Below, piece after piece: positions 27,578 to 39,500 of a stretch of 64,000 bases of DNA; position 1 is the first letter of the stretch; the number at the start of each line of letters is the position of its first letter. Below the pieces are notes generated by a model that had not been told where the DNA came from, searched no databases, and saw only the letters and a program-made list of their open reading frames with translations. Position numbers and translations under genes: made by a program. Source of the DNA: Paenibacillus plantarum (GTDB lineage Bacteria; Bacillota; Bacilli; Paenibacillales; NBRC-103111); assembly GCF_013141695.1 (NCBI RefSeq), contig NZ_WHNY01000072.1:1-64000 (forward strand). Direction: 5' to 3'.

Positions 27578-29221
27578 ATGAAACTGTATAGTAGAATCTT
27601 CACATTACTCATTACTTTGTTCCTTTTTGCAAGCAGCGTAAGCATCGTTCACGTATCTGCGATGTCGAATATGGCTGTGGACGATGCTGTAAAGGATACA
27701 GCACAGTTTTTACTTGAAACGGTAAAGAAACCAGAAGTCGGCTCTGTCGGCGGTGAATGGGCCATTATTGGACTTGCTCGTTCCAACTATAACGTACCTC
27801 AAAGCTACTACGACGATTATTACAAAGGCGTTGAAACCTACGTCAAAGAATTAAAAGGCAATCTTCACGATAAAAAGTACACCGAATACTCGCGTTTGAT
27901 TTTGGCCTTAACCGCAATTGGCGCAGATCCCACTCATGTTGCAGGCTATAATCTACTTACGCCGCTCGGGGACTTCGATAAAACGATCTGGCAAGGAATC
28001 AACGGTCCTATATTTGCATTAATTTCCCTCGACAGTGGCAATTACAAAATCCCGGTAAATCCAACCGCCAAAACGCAGGCTACCCGAGACATGTATGTAG
28101 ATGCAATCTTATCGAATCAGCTACAGGATGGTGGATTTGCACTTTCGGGCGTGTCGGCAGATCCTGATATTACAGGTATGGCCTTACAGGCTCTAGCCAA
28201 ATATCAAAATAATACGAAAGTAAAAACAGCCACGGAAAAGGCCATTGACCGTCTTTCCAAATTACAGGACAACGATGGCGGCTACGCAAGTTGGGGTGCG
28301 AAAACTTCGGAGAGCACCGTGCAGGTGCTGATGGCGCTATGTGAGCTTGGTATTACGATTGAAGATAGTCGTTTTATTAAGAATGGTCATACCATTGTTG
28401 ATGATTTACTATCCTTTTATTCAAAAGGACAAGGATTTAAGCACACTTCTGACGGCAGCGGTGTAACGGGGATGTCGACAGAGCAGGCATTTTATGGGCT
28501 AGTGAATGTGCAAAGAATCCTCTCGAATAAGAGCAGCTTATATCGAATGAACGATGTCAAACAAGCTACCTCAGCAACGCCTGACAACACTAACGGCTTA
28601 ATCAACAAACACAAGGATATACAAGTTATGCCTGTTACAGATGCGAATAAGACTTTCTCTGATATCGCTAACCATACCAACAAAGCAGCCATTGAATCCC
28701 TTGCATCTAGAGGAATTATTAACGGTATGACTGACACTGCGTTCGCACCTAATCAAACAATGACGCGTGCCGAATTTGCGACCATTGTCACCAAAAGTCT
28801 AGGCCTACCTATGCAAAAGCAATCTAACTTCCATGATGTCCCTGCTACAGCCTGGTATGCGGACTATGTAGGCACAGCTTATGCTTATGGCATCGTAAGC
28901 GGAACGTCAGAGACCACTTTTACACCGAACAATACGATTACAAGGCAGGAAGCTGCTGTCATGATCGCCAATGCAGCTAAGCTCACTGGCATGGATACAA
29001 ATTTGAACACAGTGGAAACGAGAGATATGTTAGCTCAATTTGGAGATTACACACAAACGGCTGAGTGGTCGAGGGATGCGCTAGCTTTCAGCTATCGAGA
29101 AGGTATTCTATCGCAAGATATGCTGAATATTGAGCCCACAGCAGCTGTAACTCGAGCTGAAATAGCCGAGATGCTCTACCGCTTACTCTCTGCCGCTAAA
29201 CTTATTAAAGAGGCGAACTAA
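27578..29221 (+). CDS. SLH-anchored alpha6/alpha6-barrel protein (transcobalamin alpha-domain-like)
   Basis: 547-aa exported protein. A signal peptide covers 1-28. Residues about 36-325 form a terpene cyclase/prenyltransferase-type helical toroid (EWAIIGLARSNYNVP, NQLQDGGFALSG, DPDITGMALQALAKY, DNDGGYASWG, MSTEQAFYGLV). Three SLH motifs follow (about 357-547). The same barrel fold forms the alpha domain of transcobalamin and intrinsic factor. No cyclase catalytic DxDD motif is visible, so I infer ligand binding rather than catalysis. First gene behind the B12 riboswitch, with GAGGAGG before the ATG, sharing 1 nt with the next gene. A paralogous barrel lies in the 33543-39683 protein. Confidence 0.9.
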   Translation: MKLYSRIFTLLITLFLFASSVSIVHVSAMSNMAVDDAVKDTAQFLLETVKKPEVGSVGGEWAIIGLARSNYNVPQSYYDDYYKGVETYVKELKGNLHDKKYTEYSRLILALTAIGADPTHVAGYNLLTPLGDFDKTIWQGINGPIFALISLDSGNYKIPVNPTAKTQATRDMYVDAILSNQLQDGGFALSGVSADPDITGMALQALAKYQNNTKVKTATEKAIDRLSKLQDNDGGYASWGAKTSESTVQVLMALCELGITIEDSRFIKNGHTIVDDLLSFYSKGQGFKHTSDGSGVTGMSTEQAFYGLVNVQRILSNKSSLYRMNDVKQATSATPDNTNGLINKHKDIQVMPVTDANKTFSDIANHTNKAAIESLASRGIINGMTDTAFAPNQTMTRAEFATIVTKSLGLPMQKQSNFHDVPATAWYADYVGTAYAYGIVSGTSETTFTPNNTITRQEAAVMIANAAKLTGMDTNLNTVETRDMLAQFGDYTQTAEWSRDALAFSYREGILSQDMLNIEPTAAVTRAEIAEMLYRLLSAAKLIKEAN

Positions 29222-30147
29222 TGCGATTAACGAAAAATAAAATAATTGCTGCGACGATCATATTGATCGTCTTGGTGGCAGCTTTCTTCAGTAGCGGAAT
29301 GCCGCGGCAGCAGACAACGACATCCTTACCTTCATTATCTGAAGCTATCGAGCTAACGCCACCTACTGTAGAACTGAAAGATACTAATTCTTCTGATATA
29401 GCCGTGACGACGTCAAGCACTCCTGCCCTATCTCAACCGTCTTCAACTCCAACTGTGGAAAATACCCCCAAGTCGGAGAAAGACCAAGAATCTCCACCTG
29501 TTTCGGCAGTGACGGAAAAACCCATGCCTATTGCGACTCAGGGTGCTACACCGTTGAACAAGGAAACGCCAAAGCCAACTGCACCTGATGGAACCAAACC
29601 TACGCCAACCAAAGCGATGGAGCTTGACCCCAAGACAGGTAAAGACCAGTACCTTACCGATCCTGTTCCTGAGGGGAAACCACTCCCTATCGAACCACAG
29701 AACACCAAAATTTCTGACAAACAAATGACAGTCACGCTTTCGGTTAGCTGCCTAACGATTCTCAACAATATGAAATTGCTTGATCCTGAAAAGGTTGAGC
29801 TTGTGCCGAAAGATGGCATTATTTTCAAATCACAACAGGTTACTTTCTATGAGGGAGAATCCGTATTTAACGTCCTACAAAGAGAGATGAAGAAGAATAA
29901 AATTCATATGGAATTTGTGAATACCCCTATTTACAATTCAGCCTATATTGAAGGTATCCATAATCTATATGAATTTGATTGTGGAGAGCTATCCGGTTGG
30001 ATGTATAAAGTAAACGGGTGGTTCCCTAATTATGGAGCTAGTCGGTATCAACTGAAACAGGGCGATGTCATTGAGTGGGTATACACGTGCGATTTAGGAC
30101 GTGACGTTGGGGATACATATAATTCAACTGGCGGTGGCAAGCAATGA
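29221..30147 (+). CDS. Membrane-anchored DUF4430 protein (transcobalamin beta-domain-like)
   Basis: 308-aa surface protein. One N-terminal membrane helix (about 7-25) is followed by a Pro/Thr/Ser-rich spacer (about 30-165) and a C-terminal DUF4430 domain (about 200-295: FYEGESVFNVLQREMKK, ELSGWMYKVNGWFPNYGASR, GDVIEWVYTCDLG). This family is named for similarity to the C-terminal domain of transcobalamin/intrinsic factor. The start overlaps the barrel gene stop (TAATG), implying coupled synthesis, so barrel and beta domain may form one two-part corrinoid binder outside the membrane. The assignment to cobalamin rests on fold, riboswitch and transporter neighbours. Confidence 0.9.
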   Translation: MRLTKNKIIAATIILIVLVAAFFSSGMPRQQTTTSLPSLSEAIELTPPTVELKDTNSSDIAVTTSSTPALSQPSSTPTVENTPKSEKDQESPPVSAVTEKPMPIATQGATPLNKETPKPTAPDGTKPTPTKAMELDPKTGKDQYLTDPVPEGKPLPIEPQNTKISDKQMTVTLSVSCLTILNNMKLLDPEKVELVPKDGIIFKSQQVTFYEGESVFNVLQREMKKNKIHMEFVNTPIYNSAYIEGIHNLYEFDCGELSGWMYKVNGWFPNYGASRYQLKQGDVIEWVYTCDLGRDVGDTYNSTGGGKQ

Positions 30148-31034
30148 GGGATTCCTTTTCAAGCTACCACCCCCTGATTAACTTTTTTTATTTCACATTC
30201 GTCATCTTGTTCTCCATGATTTTCATGCATCCAGTAAGCCTAGTTATTTCCCTTAGCTTGGCCTTTGCCTATTCCATCTATCTGAACGGAAAGAAAGCAA
30301 TCAAGTTCAACTTCGTCTATATGCTTCCTTTTCTTATCCTAACTGCGCTTATTAATCCTGCCTTTAATCACGAAGGGGTTACGATATTAACGTACTTGCA
30401 TAACGGTAATCCGCTAACCCTGGAATCTATTACCTATGGCCTTGCAGCAGCAACCATGTTCATTTCCGTTATCTGTTGGTTTTCTTGCTATAACGCTGTT
30501 ATGACCTCGGATAAATTTATTTATTTGTTTGGGAGAATAATTCCAGCATTGTCGCTCATTTTTTCGATGGTACTGCGTTTTGTACCCCGCTTTAAGGCTC
30601 AACTTACCATCGTTTCCAATGCACAAAAATGTATTGGGCGGGATGTATCCACGGGTAGTCTCATTCGTAGAATCAAGCAAGGTATTCGGATTCTATCTAT
30701 CATGGTGACCTGGATGCTTGAGAATGCCATTGAAACAGCTGATTCGATGAAAAGCCGAGGGTACGGATTACAGGGAAGAACCGCATTTTCAATATTTACA
30801 TGGGATAGCCGCGACAAAACTGCACTAATCGCTCTAGTTGTAAGCGGAGGTTATCTCCTGATAGGAGCTGTTACGAAGGCTATGTATTTCCGATACTTCC
30901 CTTCCATGCGAGGTGTAGGGCTTTCGATTTACAGTATCAGTGTCTTTACGACTTATGCATTCCTATGCGCAATACCGCTTATTATTAATATTTCGGAGGA
31001 TATCAAATGGAAGTCTTTACAATCCGACAACTAA
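30144..31034 (+). CDS. ECF transporter transmembrane component (EcfT/CbiQ family)
   Basis: 296-aa integral membrane protein with about six spans and the cytoplasmic coupling region typical of EcfT, including the Ala-Arg-Gly-type motif ADSMKSRGYG near residue 198. EcfT links the substrate-binding S component to the two ATPases. It overlaps the DUF4430 gene by 4 nt (ATGA) and the ATPase gene by 28 nt, so it belongs to the riboswitch-controlled operon. Substrate is inferred to be cobalamin or a corrinoid. Confidence 0.92.
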   Translation: MRDSFSSYHPLINFFYFTFVILFSMIFMHPVSLVISLSLAFAYSIYLNGKKAIKFNFVYMLPFLILTALINPAFNHEGVTILTYLHNGNPLTLESITYGLAAATMFISVICWFSCYNAVMTSDKFIYLFGRIIPALSLIFSMVLRFVPRFKAQLTIVSNAQKCIGRDVSTGSLIRRIKQGIRILSIMVTWMLENAIETADSMKSRGYGLQGRTAFSIFTWDSRDKTALIALVVSGGYLLIGAVTKAMYFRYFPSMRGVGLSIYSISVFTTYAFLCAIPLIINISEDIKWKSLQSDN

Positions 31035-33487
31035 CATTCTCCTATCCTGGATCCCCTGGGAATGCGTTGCATGACGTCACTTTGACTATAAAACAAGGTG
31101 AATTTATTACCATCTGTGGTAAATCAGGTTGCGGCAAATCAACCCTCTTAAGACATTTGAAAACAGATCTTACACCGCACGGAGCACGAAGTGGCGAGAT
31201 TTTATTTGAAGGGATGCCCCTTGAACATCTAGACAGACGTATACAAGTCGCTCAAATCGGCTATGTGCTACAATCTCCTGACAATCAAATTGTGACAGAC
31301 AAGGTCTGGCATGAGCTTGCTTTTGGACTTGAAAGTCTTGGATACAGTACACTAGAAATTCGTCGACGAGTTGCGGAAATGGCAAGCTTTTTCGGCATAC
31401 AGGAATGGTTTCATAAATCGGTTACCGAACTATCAGGCGGTCAGAAACAGCTGCTGAATCTTGCTTCCATTATGACCATGCAGCCGAAAATATTGATATT
31501 GGATGAACCTACCAGTCAGCTCGATCCTATTGCTGCAGCAGAATTTCTAGCTGCCATTGGGAAAATCAATCGAGAACTTGGGGTCACGATTCTCATATCC
31601 GAGCATCGACTCGAAGAAGTCCTGCCGCTGTCAGATCGCGCAATTGTGATGGATCATGGTGAAATCCTCATATCTGGAACACCGAAGGAAGTCGGCGAAC
31701 AACTTCGGGATATGCAGCATGACATGTTTTATGCGATGCCATCTCCCATGCGTGTGTATGCAAGAATTGAGAACCAGCTCCCTTGCCCCCTTACAGTCCG
31801 TGAGGGAAGAGAATTCTTGCATGTACTTGCTCAGAATCAACCATTCACGAAAGATATACGAACTGCTGACATTCCAGTGCGAAGGGCAGAACCGGCGATT
31901 GAGCTAAACGAAGTATGGTTTAAATATGAAAAAAATTCCCCTGATGTGGTCAAAGGCCTGAGCTTACGTGCATGTCCAGGTGAAATTTATGCGATTGTTG
32001 GTGGTAATGGAACGGGTAAAACAACCACCCTTTCTCTCATATCCGGACTTCGCAAACATTATCGTGGAACTGTCCTGATGAATGGGAAGCCCATTGACAA
32101 GTATTCGGACAGTGAGAAATTCAATGGACTCCTTGGCGTTCTCCCTCAAAATCCACAGGCGCTTTTTGTACAAAAAACAGTTAAAGCTGATCTTCTGGAA
32201 ATGCTATCCGGCAGCAAGCTGGACATGGCGTATAGGCAACAATGTGTTGATGAAGTTTCGGAATTGTGCATGTTACAAGAACTTCTCGACCGTCATCCTT
32301 ATGATTTGTCTGGAGGGGAGCAACAACGTGCCGCTCTTGCTAAGATCTTACTTCTTCAGCCTTCCATTCTTCTGTTGGACGAGCCGACGAAAGGTCTAGA
32401 CGCACATTATAAATTGATATTTGCCGAAATTTTAACCAATTTAAAACAACAAGGAACGACCATTGTTATGGTCAGTCATGATATCGAGTTTTGCGCTAGC
32501 TTTGCTGACAGGTGTGCGATGTTCTTTGACGGGGCGATCGTATCCGAGGGCAATCCACAGGAATTCTTTGCTGGAAATAGCTTTTATACGACTTCTGCAA
32601 GCCGAATGGCCAGAGATTTGATTCCAAAAGCCATTACAACCAATGACATCATTAAGGCCTTTAATGGCAAGGAAGAAATGCAGAATGTTGACACGAAACC
32701 AAAGGTGAACATACCTCCATCATTCCGTAAACATAGCAATAGTTCAACCGTATCAGCCCCCAATGAGCAAACACCAGTCGAACACAGAAGTCTCTCCAAA
32801 CGCACATTGACTGCCATGCTCATGATTCTTTTATTAATACCGTTAACCATTTGGTTTGGTATTTATTATCTGGACGATAGAAAATACTACTTTATTAGCA
32901 TGCTTATCATTTTGGAAACCCTGCTGCCGTTCATGATGATTTTCGAGGGGCGAAAACCGCAGGCAAGAGAGCTTGTGGTCATATCCGTGCTATGTGCGAT
33001 TGGCGTAACTGGCAGAATGGCATTCTTCATGGTTCCTCAATTTAAACCCGTTGTTGCGATTGTTATTCTTTCCGGCATCGCATTAGGGGCTGAAACCGGC
33101 TTTCTAGTCGGTGCAGTCACTGGTTTTGTATCGAATTACTTTTTTGGTCAAGGGCCTTGGACACCCTGGCAGATGTTCGCTTTCGGGATCATTGGATTTC
33201 TTGCTGGAGCACTGTTCAAAAAAGGCATTTTACGAAGAAACAGAATTGCTCTTTGTCTATTTGGAGGATCGGCAACATTTCTCATTTATGGAATCATCAT
33301 GAATTTCTCTTCCGTCGTGATGACAGGGTCCAAACCCACAATTGGCGCGCTTATACTTGCATGTATCCGAGGAGTTCCCTTCGATTTGATTCATGCCATA
33401 GCAACTGTCATATTCCTGTATTTCCTAGCAAGGCCTATGCTTGAAAAATTAGATCGTATAAAAGAAAAGTATGGGTTAGTTTCGTGA
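31007..33487 (+). CDS. Fused ECF ATPases (A and A') with C-terminal S-component-like membrane domain
   Basis: 826-aa fusion. ABC domain 1: Walker A GKSGCGKST near 38, signature LSGGQKQ near 141, Walker B ILILDEP near 163. ABC domain 2: Walker A GGNGTGKTT near 331, signature LSGGEQQR near 434, Walker B ILLLDEP near 455. A hydrophilic linker (about 545-595) leads to about six membrane spans (598-815) resembling an ECF S component (RELVVISVLCAIGVTGRMAF, GPWTPWQMFAFGIIGFLAG). GGAGG precedes the ATG, which lies inside the EcfT gene. With EcfT this could be a whole importer in two polypeptides. Vitamin specificity is inferred from the B12 riboswitch; a corrinoid precursor is possible. Confidence 0.9.
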   Translation: MEVFTIRQLTFSYPGSPGNALHDVTLTIKQGEFITICGKSGCGKSTLLRHLKTDLTPHGARSGEILFEGMPLEHLDRRIQVAQIGYVLQSPDNQIVTDKVWHELAFGLESLGYSTLEIRRRVAEMASFFGIQEWFHKSVTELSGGQKQLLNLASIMTMQPKILILDEPTSQLDPIAAAEFLAAIGKINRELGVTILISEHRLEEVLPLSDRAIVMDHGEILISGTPKEVGEQLRDMQHDMFYAMPSPMRVYARIENQLPCPLTVREGREFLHVLAQNQPFTKDIRTADIPVRRAEPAIELNEVWFKYEKNSPDVVKGLSLRACPGEIYAIVGGNGTGKTTTLSLISGLRKHYRGTVLMNGKPIDKYSDSEKFNGLLGVLPQNPQALFVQKTVKADLLEMLSGSKLDMAYRQQCVDEVSELCMLQELLDRHPYDLSGGEQQRAALAKILLLQPSILLLDEPTKGLDAHYKLIFAEILTNLKQQGTTIVMVSHDIEFCASFADRCAMFFDGAIVSEGNPQEFFAGNSFYTTSASRMARDLIPKAITTNDIIKAFNGKEEMQNVDTKPKVNIPPSFRKHSNSSTVSAPNEQTPVEHRSLSKRTLTAMLMILLLIPLTIWFGIYYLDDRKYYFISMLIILETLLPFMMIFEGRKPQARELVVISVLCAIGVTGRMAFFMVPQFKPVVAIVILSGIALGAETGFLVGAVTGFVSNYFFGQGPWTPWQMFAFGIIGFLAGALFKKGILRRNRIALCLFGGSATFLIYGIIMNFSSVVMTGSKPTIGALILACIRGVPFDLIHAIATVIFLYFLARPMLEKLDRIKEKYGLVS

Positions 33488-33490
33488 AAT

Positions 33491-33536
33491 AAAAACAGCA
33501 CCTCCTTGGTTTTATAACCATGGGGGTGCTGTTTTT
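33491..33536. terminator. Bidirectional terminator between convergent cobalamin genes
   Basis: AAAAACAGCACC and GGTGCTGTTTTT enclose an inner CCTTGG/CCATGG-type stem, with A and T tracts on both sides. It lies between stops at 33487 and 33543. Confidence 0.9.
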
Positions 33537-33542
33537 CACTTC

Positions 33543-36500
33543 CTACTTCGGATCATTTATAGAATGGTAAGCTCTCATCGCAACAACCGTTGCCATTTCA
33601 CGAGTTACCTCATCTATCGGGTGGAATCGGTTATCCCATCCTGAGATTAGCCCCTGTGCAATCACGCTCTGCACACTCGCTTTAGCCCAATCGGATACTT
33701 GTTCCAAATCGTCGATTGCTAACGCATTTCCCGCAGTTGGAAGCTTAAGTGCATTAACCATAATAACCGCCATTTGCTCACGCGTCAGCTTCTCGTTTGG
33801 ACTAAACTGATCCGCGCTGGTTCCTGTGATAAGACCTGCTTTATACGCAGCGTTCACGTACGTATAGAACCAGTCATCCTGTGCAACATCCTTAAAGTTA
33901 ATAACCTTAACTGTCTGCACATCCAGCCCAAGGACACCTACTAGCATTTTCGTGAACTCTGCTCTGGTTACCGTAGCTTGAGGACTAAATTGGCCATTGC
34001 TGCCCTCAACCAAAGCTTTCTGAGTCGCTTCACGAATCGCGTCGAGAGCCCAGTTGGAGATTGATTTAACATCGTTGTACAGCTTGTTTAAATCAAACGC
34101 CACAGCCGTTCCTTCGCTACTCGTATACGAAACAAAGCTCGTAAAATGGTTCGTTTTAATGATCAAATTGTTATCTTGTACAAAAGCGTAAGTGATCTTT
34201 TCTTTACCCTTTGTTGCTTCGATTCCTTCAGCCTCTGTTCCATAAATCTCAATTGGCGTAAACGCATTGCCTTCGATGAATCCGACTTGTTGGCCTTTAG
34301 CTCCTTTCAACACAAGGGTTACAGGTCGATCGAACAGAACGGATTTACTGGTATTTCCCATGGCAAAAGCTTGATGTAGCTTCACCAATTTCTTGTTCGC
34401 GCTGCTCAAACCTTTGTTCACAAGCTCTTGTAGATCCTTATCCACCGCATTCAAAGCTGTCAAAATTCCGACGTTACTATCGCCCGAATTCAACACAGTT
34501 CCTTTATCAATCGTAAGGCTGATATCGTCCTTAATTGCGGTGATCGCAGGAATGCCGTCTTTCACATCATCCAAATTAAGAATAATTTTCGGAGTGACGT
34601 TAGGAATGTTAATGGTGATTAATTCTTTGTCCTGCAGTTCCTTGGTGATGTTTAAAATATAATCTTGTTCAATTGTAGCTGGAACGTCGATAACTGGTTT
34701 TTTATCCCCTGAATTAATCACAGGTGTTACAATCGTAGGTTTTTTAATCACTTCATTCTCTAAATCTTTACCCAAATTTGTCGTATAACGCCATTGAACG
34801 CTGTCGCCATCCTTAAGGACGGTGTTACTTGCCCCAATACCTGGGTAAGTTCCGTTGACATTATACATCCATCCACTTTTGCTGCCATGGTCGAACTCGC
34901 CATCGCCATCGATGGATTGAACGTATACACTTCCATACTCTTCGGTCCATTTAAATTTATATACCGTTCCGCGTGTATCGAGCACCCGCTTTAAGACGCT
35001 CCAGGCCGTATCACCCGTCTGTAATTCAACACTTACTTCAGGAATAACATACCCTTTACTTATTGTAAGCTTATCAACGGAGAGCTTTACGTGCTTCGTA
35101 ACAGGAGGCGTGTAGCCACCACCAGGATTCGGAGTTACTGCAATCGCACTTGAAGTATAAGCAACAAAATCCGTGAAATGTTTGGTTTTTACAATTAAAT
35201 CATTGCCACTGTCATAAGCATATTCATTTTTGCCGCTGGCAGCTCCTGCTGTATCACTAGCAAACTTCTGAATGACACTCGGAACGCCATTTTGAATATA
35301 AGCTGCTTCCTTGCCTTTCATTCCAGCGAAAGACACAGTAACAAATTGGTCAAATGTTATGCCGATACTGCCGCCGCCAATCGTAATGACCTGATCAACT
35401 GAATCCAGCTTTTTCCCGCTTGTAACCAGAGAACTTACATTATGATTTACACCAGCATCATTAGCATTCTTTGAAGTAACCAGCTCCACGGCTTGGGTAT
35501 CACCGCTTGTCACCTGAGCTCCTTGAGGAATAACCATGGTGACATTGCCTTTGACAGCCTTAATTTGTGGCAAGCTGCTGCCCGTAGGTAGACTGACATA
35601 AACTTTAGATTGGCTATCATCTGGAATTTGAATAGTCACTTCTTTAGCAGCATCCGTGTCCGTAACTGGAATAATGTAGTCTTGATTACCCGCTGGAATC
35701 TCAATAGTAGGTTGATTATCCCCTGTCGGTAATGGAACGTTAGTTGGAGCAAGTCCTACTTGTACCTGTAAAGGTATCGTAGTATGAACAACGTTGGGCG
35801 CGCTATTCGCTACATAATCAGAAATAGAAACCGTATAGTTCCCTGCTGGCAAATGTCCGAAGACTGTTGCCCCCAGAGCATCTGTCTTTTGAGAACTTAC
35901 GAGATCGCCTGTAGATGTGTAGATAGCAACATTAACGCCGGCTGCAGCAACAGGAGTTAATCCAAAATTACTATAGTCCATTTCCGTTTTATTCACGCGA
36001 ACAGTAAAGTTAACATCCTCATAGACCGTACTTCCTTTAGCTGGTTCGATTGATATGGAATCAATCGGCATTGTTGCATAATTATTATAAAAGAATATAA
36101 CTTCATCGGAAGCTTTTAAAATAATCTGATCGCTTGTGCCTTGGTAAGAAGTAAGCCATTTATTCCCTCTATGGATAGCAAAATCCCATGAACCGTAATC
36201 TTCATCCCCATAGAAGCTGGAATGTATCCCTGCAATATTTAAATCAAGCGTGCCCCATTTTACTTCTTTCTTTACTTCAATACCTTTAGCAGTAGCTAAA
36301 GAATCAAGTGCTTGCAAAGGAGTAGCTGCGGTGACAGTCCCTTGAGCAATCCGTCCTTCTGGTCCCTCAACTCTAATACTCACAGGTGATGAAGAGACCT
36401 GATCCAACCCAGGCAATGCTTTAGTGAAATCGTATAATCTGTCACCTTTGCCTTCTTTATATAACTTGTACGCTGCTAATGCTTGGAGAGCCTGTTCTGT

Positions 36501-39500
36501 CGCCATACCATTGGATCGCATCTCCGTGGAATGCGAGAAGCTTCCATCCGCCAAACGGAATTGAAATAGTTTATCAAGTAGATTTACACCATTTTTCGTA
36601 TACTTCGCATTCGTTGGATCGATTTGATTGGACGTAAGAGCAATAATAGCTTGTGATACGCTCTCACTGCTATCCACCCCCCAGGAAAGGTAACCGCCGT
36701 TAGACTCTTGATGTTGGGACAGCCAATTTATTGTTTTGGTAATCGTATTCGCACTCAACAATGCTTGATTGTCTACGTAAGGTGCAAGTGCTGTTAATAC
36801 CATCGCCGTAATATCTGGGTCACTCGCTCCACTACTTAAAGCAAAGCCTCCATCTGCATGCTGTCTGGAGATGATTTCATTTATGAGTACTTCTCTAGTC
36901 CATATAGCGTCTTGTGGTACCGAATAATTCTTGGAGTCAAGTGCTAATAATGCGAACACTACGCCGTTAATGCCTTGGTCGGTCATTTTGTTGCTGTTGT
37001 ACAATTTAGCAATTAAATTGATACCTGAGACATTCGTAGCATCGCCACCCGAAACAGTAATTCCTAGAATTGTACGCTCTAAATCGGTAACTAACGAGAA
37101 ATCACCTTGGCTATACGTTACGTTGTTTTGTAATTTATGATAGTACGTTTCTGGAAGCTTGTGTCCTGTTCTTGCTAAACCAATCGCAGTCCATTCTGAA
37201 CTTATGCCACTTGCTTTCGATGTAAAATAATTGGAGGCAGCATCAATGGCAGTCTGAATTTCAACAGCCGATGGATTGCCACCAGAAGGACCGTCTGTAC
37301 CACCACCAGGTGTTGTTGGATTCTCTAGTTCGAAATTATCCGTATACCGCAGAACAATATCAGCATTTTTGGTCAAAATATAACTAGCTATACCTACATT
37401 TGGATCAACACCATCAACGGAGTACAACCATCCGCTTTTCGGTCCACCATCGAACTCACCTAAATCTTTGACTTTCGAAATATAGCTCCCGCCATTACCT
37501 TCGTAATGAATCCCGGCCTCAGTTAAAACTTTGAATATGACATAAGCAGCGGTTTTCCCTGACTCCACTTGAATAGTCGTTTTCGGTAAGGAAACATCTT
37601 TCCCTACAGCTACCGCACTATGTCCATTTAATGTAAATGAGACTGAAATGGTTTGTTGCTCAGGTGGAGAGGTTGTTGTAACCAAACTCTGAAATGCTGA
37701 AGTCAGTTTGGATAGGGCACTAGTAGCGTGATATTGAATTGCATAACTATTCGCTGCTACTTCTTTGGCAAGCGTCAAACTTTTTTGAAACACTGACCAA
37801 CTTGCCTCTGTGTAATTTCCCTGTGTAACTTCTTTTAATTCATTAATCTTTGAATTTAATGCCGTTTTATCGGCTAGTTTAGTAATATCTTCTTCGTAAT
37901 CATCTGTGTAGACTAACGTAATGATATCCGAGCTCTTTAACACGTAGTCAGCAATACCTACATCAGCAAATTGGCCATTGACTAGGTACATCCAACTGCT
38001 TTTCGGCCCACCATCTCCAATTGCCAAACCACCGATACTCGTAATGAAATTGCCACTTGTATTTATAACGTTTAAATGACTCGTTAATTTATTGATCGCA
38101 TAGGCAGCGGTTTTCCCCTCTTCAACTTGCGTATCCGTCTTGGCTAGGGTAACTGATTTGCCCGCTACGGCGCTATACCCGCTGATGCTAACGGAAACTG
38201 TTAGTTGTTGCGGTGTTTCTGGTGGAGCATTGATTTGTAAACCTTGAACTGCTGCTAATAAGTCAGATAAGGCGACATCTACTTGATCTTGTAAGACAGT
38301 TGAACTAGCAGAGATCAATTTGGCGGCTGCCAAACTATTTTGCAACGCTTGCCAGCTTGCGTCCGTATAGTTTCCTTTTTGCATGTTATCAACATTCGTG
38401 ATGGCCGCATTTAGAAATGATTTATTAACTTCTTCGAGTCCTTTTCGGATGCTCAAATAGTATATTTTCGGCGTATTAAGCCCATCTTGCGCAATAACTC
38501 TAACGATTTTGGGCGTTGTCTCACTCAATGGGATTTCTTTATCAATTAGCGTACCTGTCGTACCACTTTTATTATTAATAAATATATTTGAAGCTGTTCC
38601 ATTAGCCGTTAATTTAATCTTATCTGCGTTAATGAGAATATCGTTATACTCATACACACCTGCTGTTACGGTAATTTGCTTCGTTACTGAAGAATCTACG
38701 TTTGTCCCTGATAAAACGATGCTTGAAAGATCTGCTGTTTCGCTAACTGATTGATTAGCTGTGACTCTTTGCAAGGATGTAATTTCAGCACCGATTTCTC
38801 CTAATGCACCACCATCCATTTGGACAGCGTTAAACACTCTAACGTAACTTATGCTGTTCAAGCTGACAGGCTTACCTAAGCTGTCAACTGCCCAACTAAT
38901 ATCTATGGGATCACCTTTGGTTGGTGACGTTAAATAAGGATTTACAGGTACATCATAGGGTGCATTGCCGTTGGCATGCGTATCCGGATATCCGAACGCG
39001 TTTTTCTTTACACTAATTTTCACACCTGTATAAGTTTGAGACAGATTGTTAAAACCTATCGGTGCACTGGGATAATTAGCTGGTATCGGATAATAGGAAT
39101 GCTTATGATAAGTGTTAGTATAAACATTCCCACTAACAGATTTATTATCAGTCCAAGGTATTTTTACACCATTTGCAGTGGTAAACTCCGGTTCAGGATT
39201 CGTATACGTAACTTGGTAATCCCAAATGGTACTATCCTCATAGTGTTCTGACCCTGCAATATAATACCAAGGGCCTGGATTGCCTGTCCCATCATCCTGT
39301 GCAACAGCGACACCTGCTGGTTCTTCATTGCCAGCAAAAGCATTGCCGAATACTGTAAAATCAACCCCATATGGGTTCAGCGAACTATTTTGGATAGGAT
39401 CATCAAATTTAAACACGATGCTTCCACCAAATGCGCCCAAAGAAACACCAGCAGACCCAGGCGTATTCGTCCATTTGACGTTTATATCGCCAGTGCCCCC

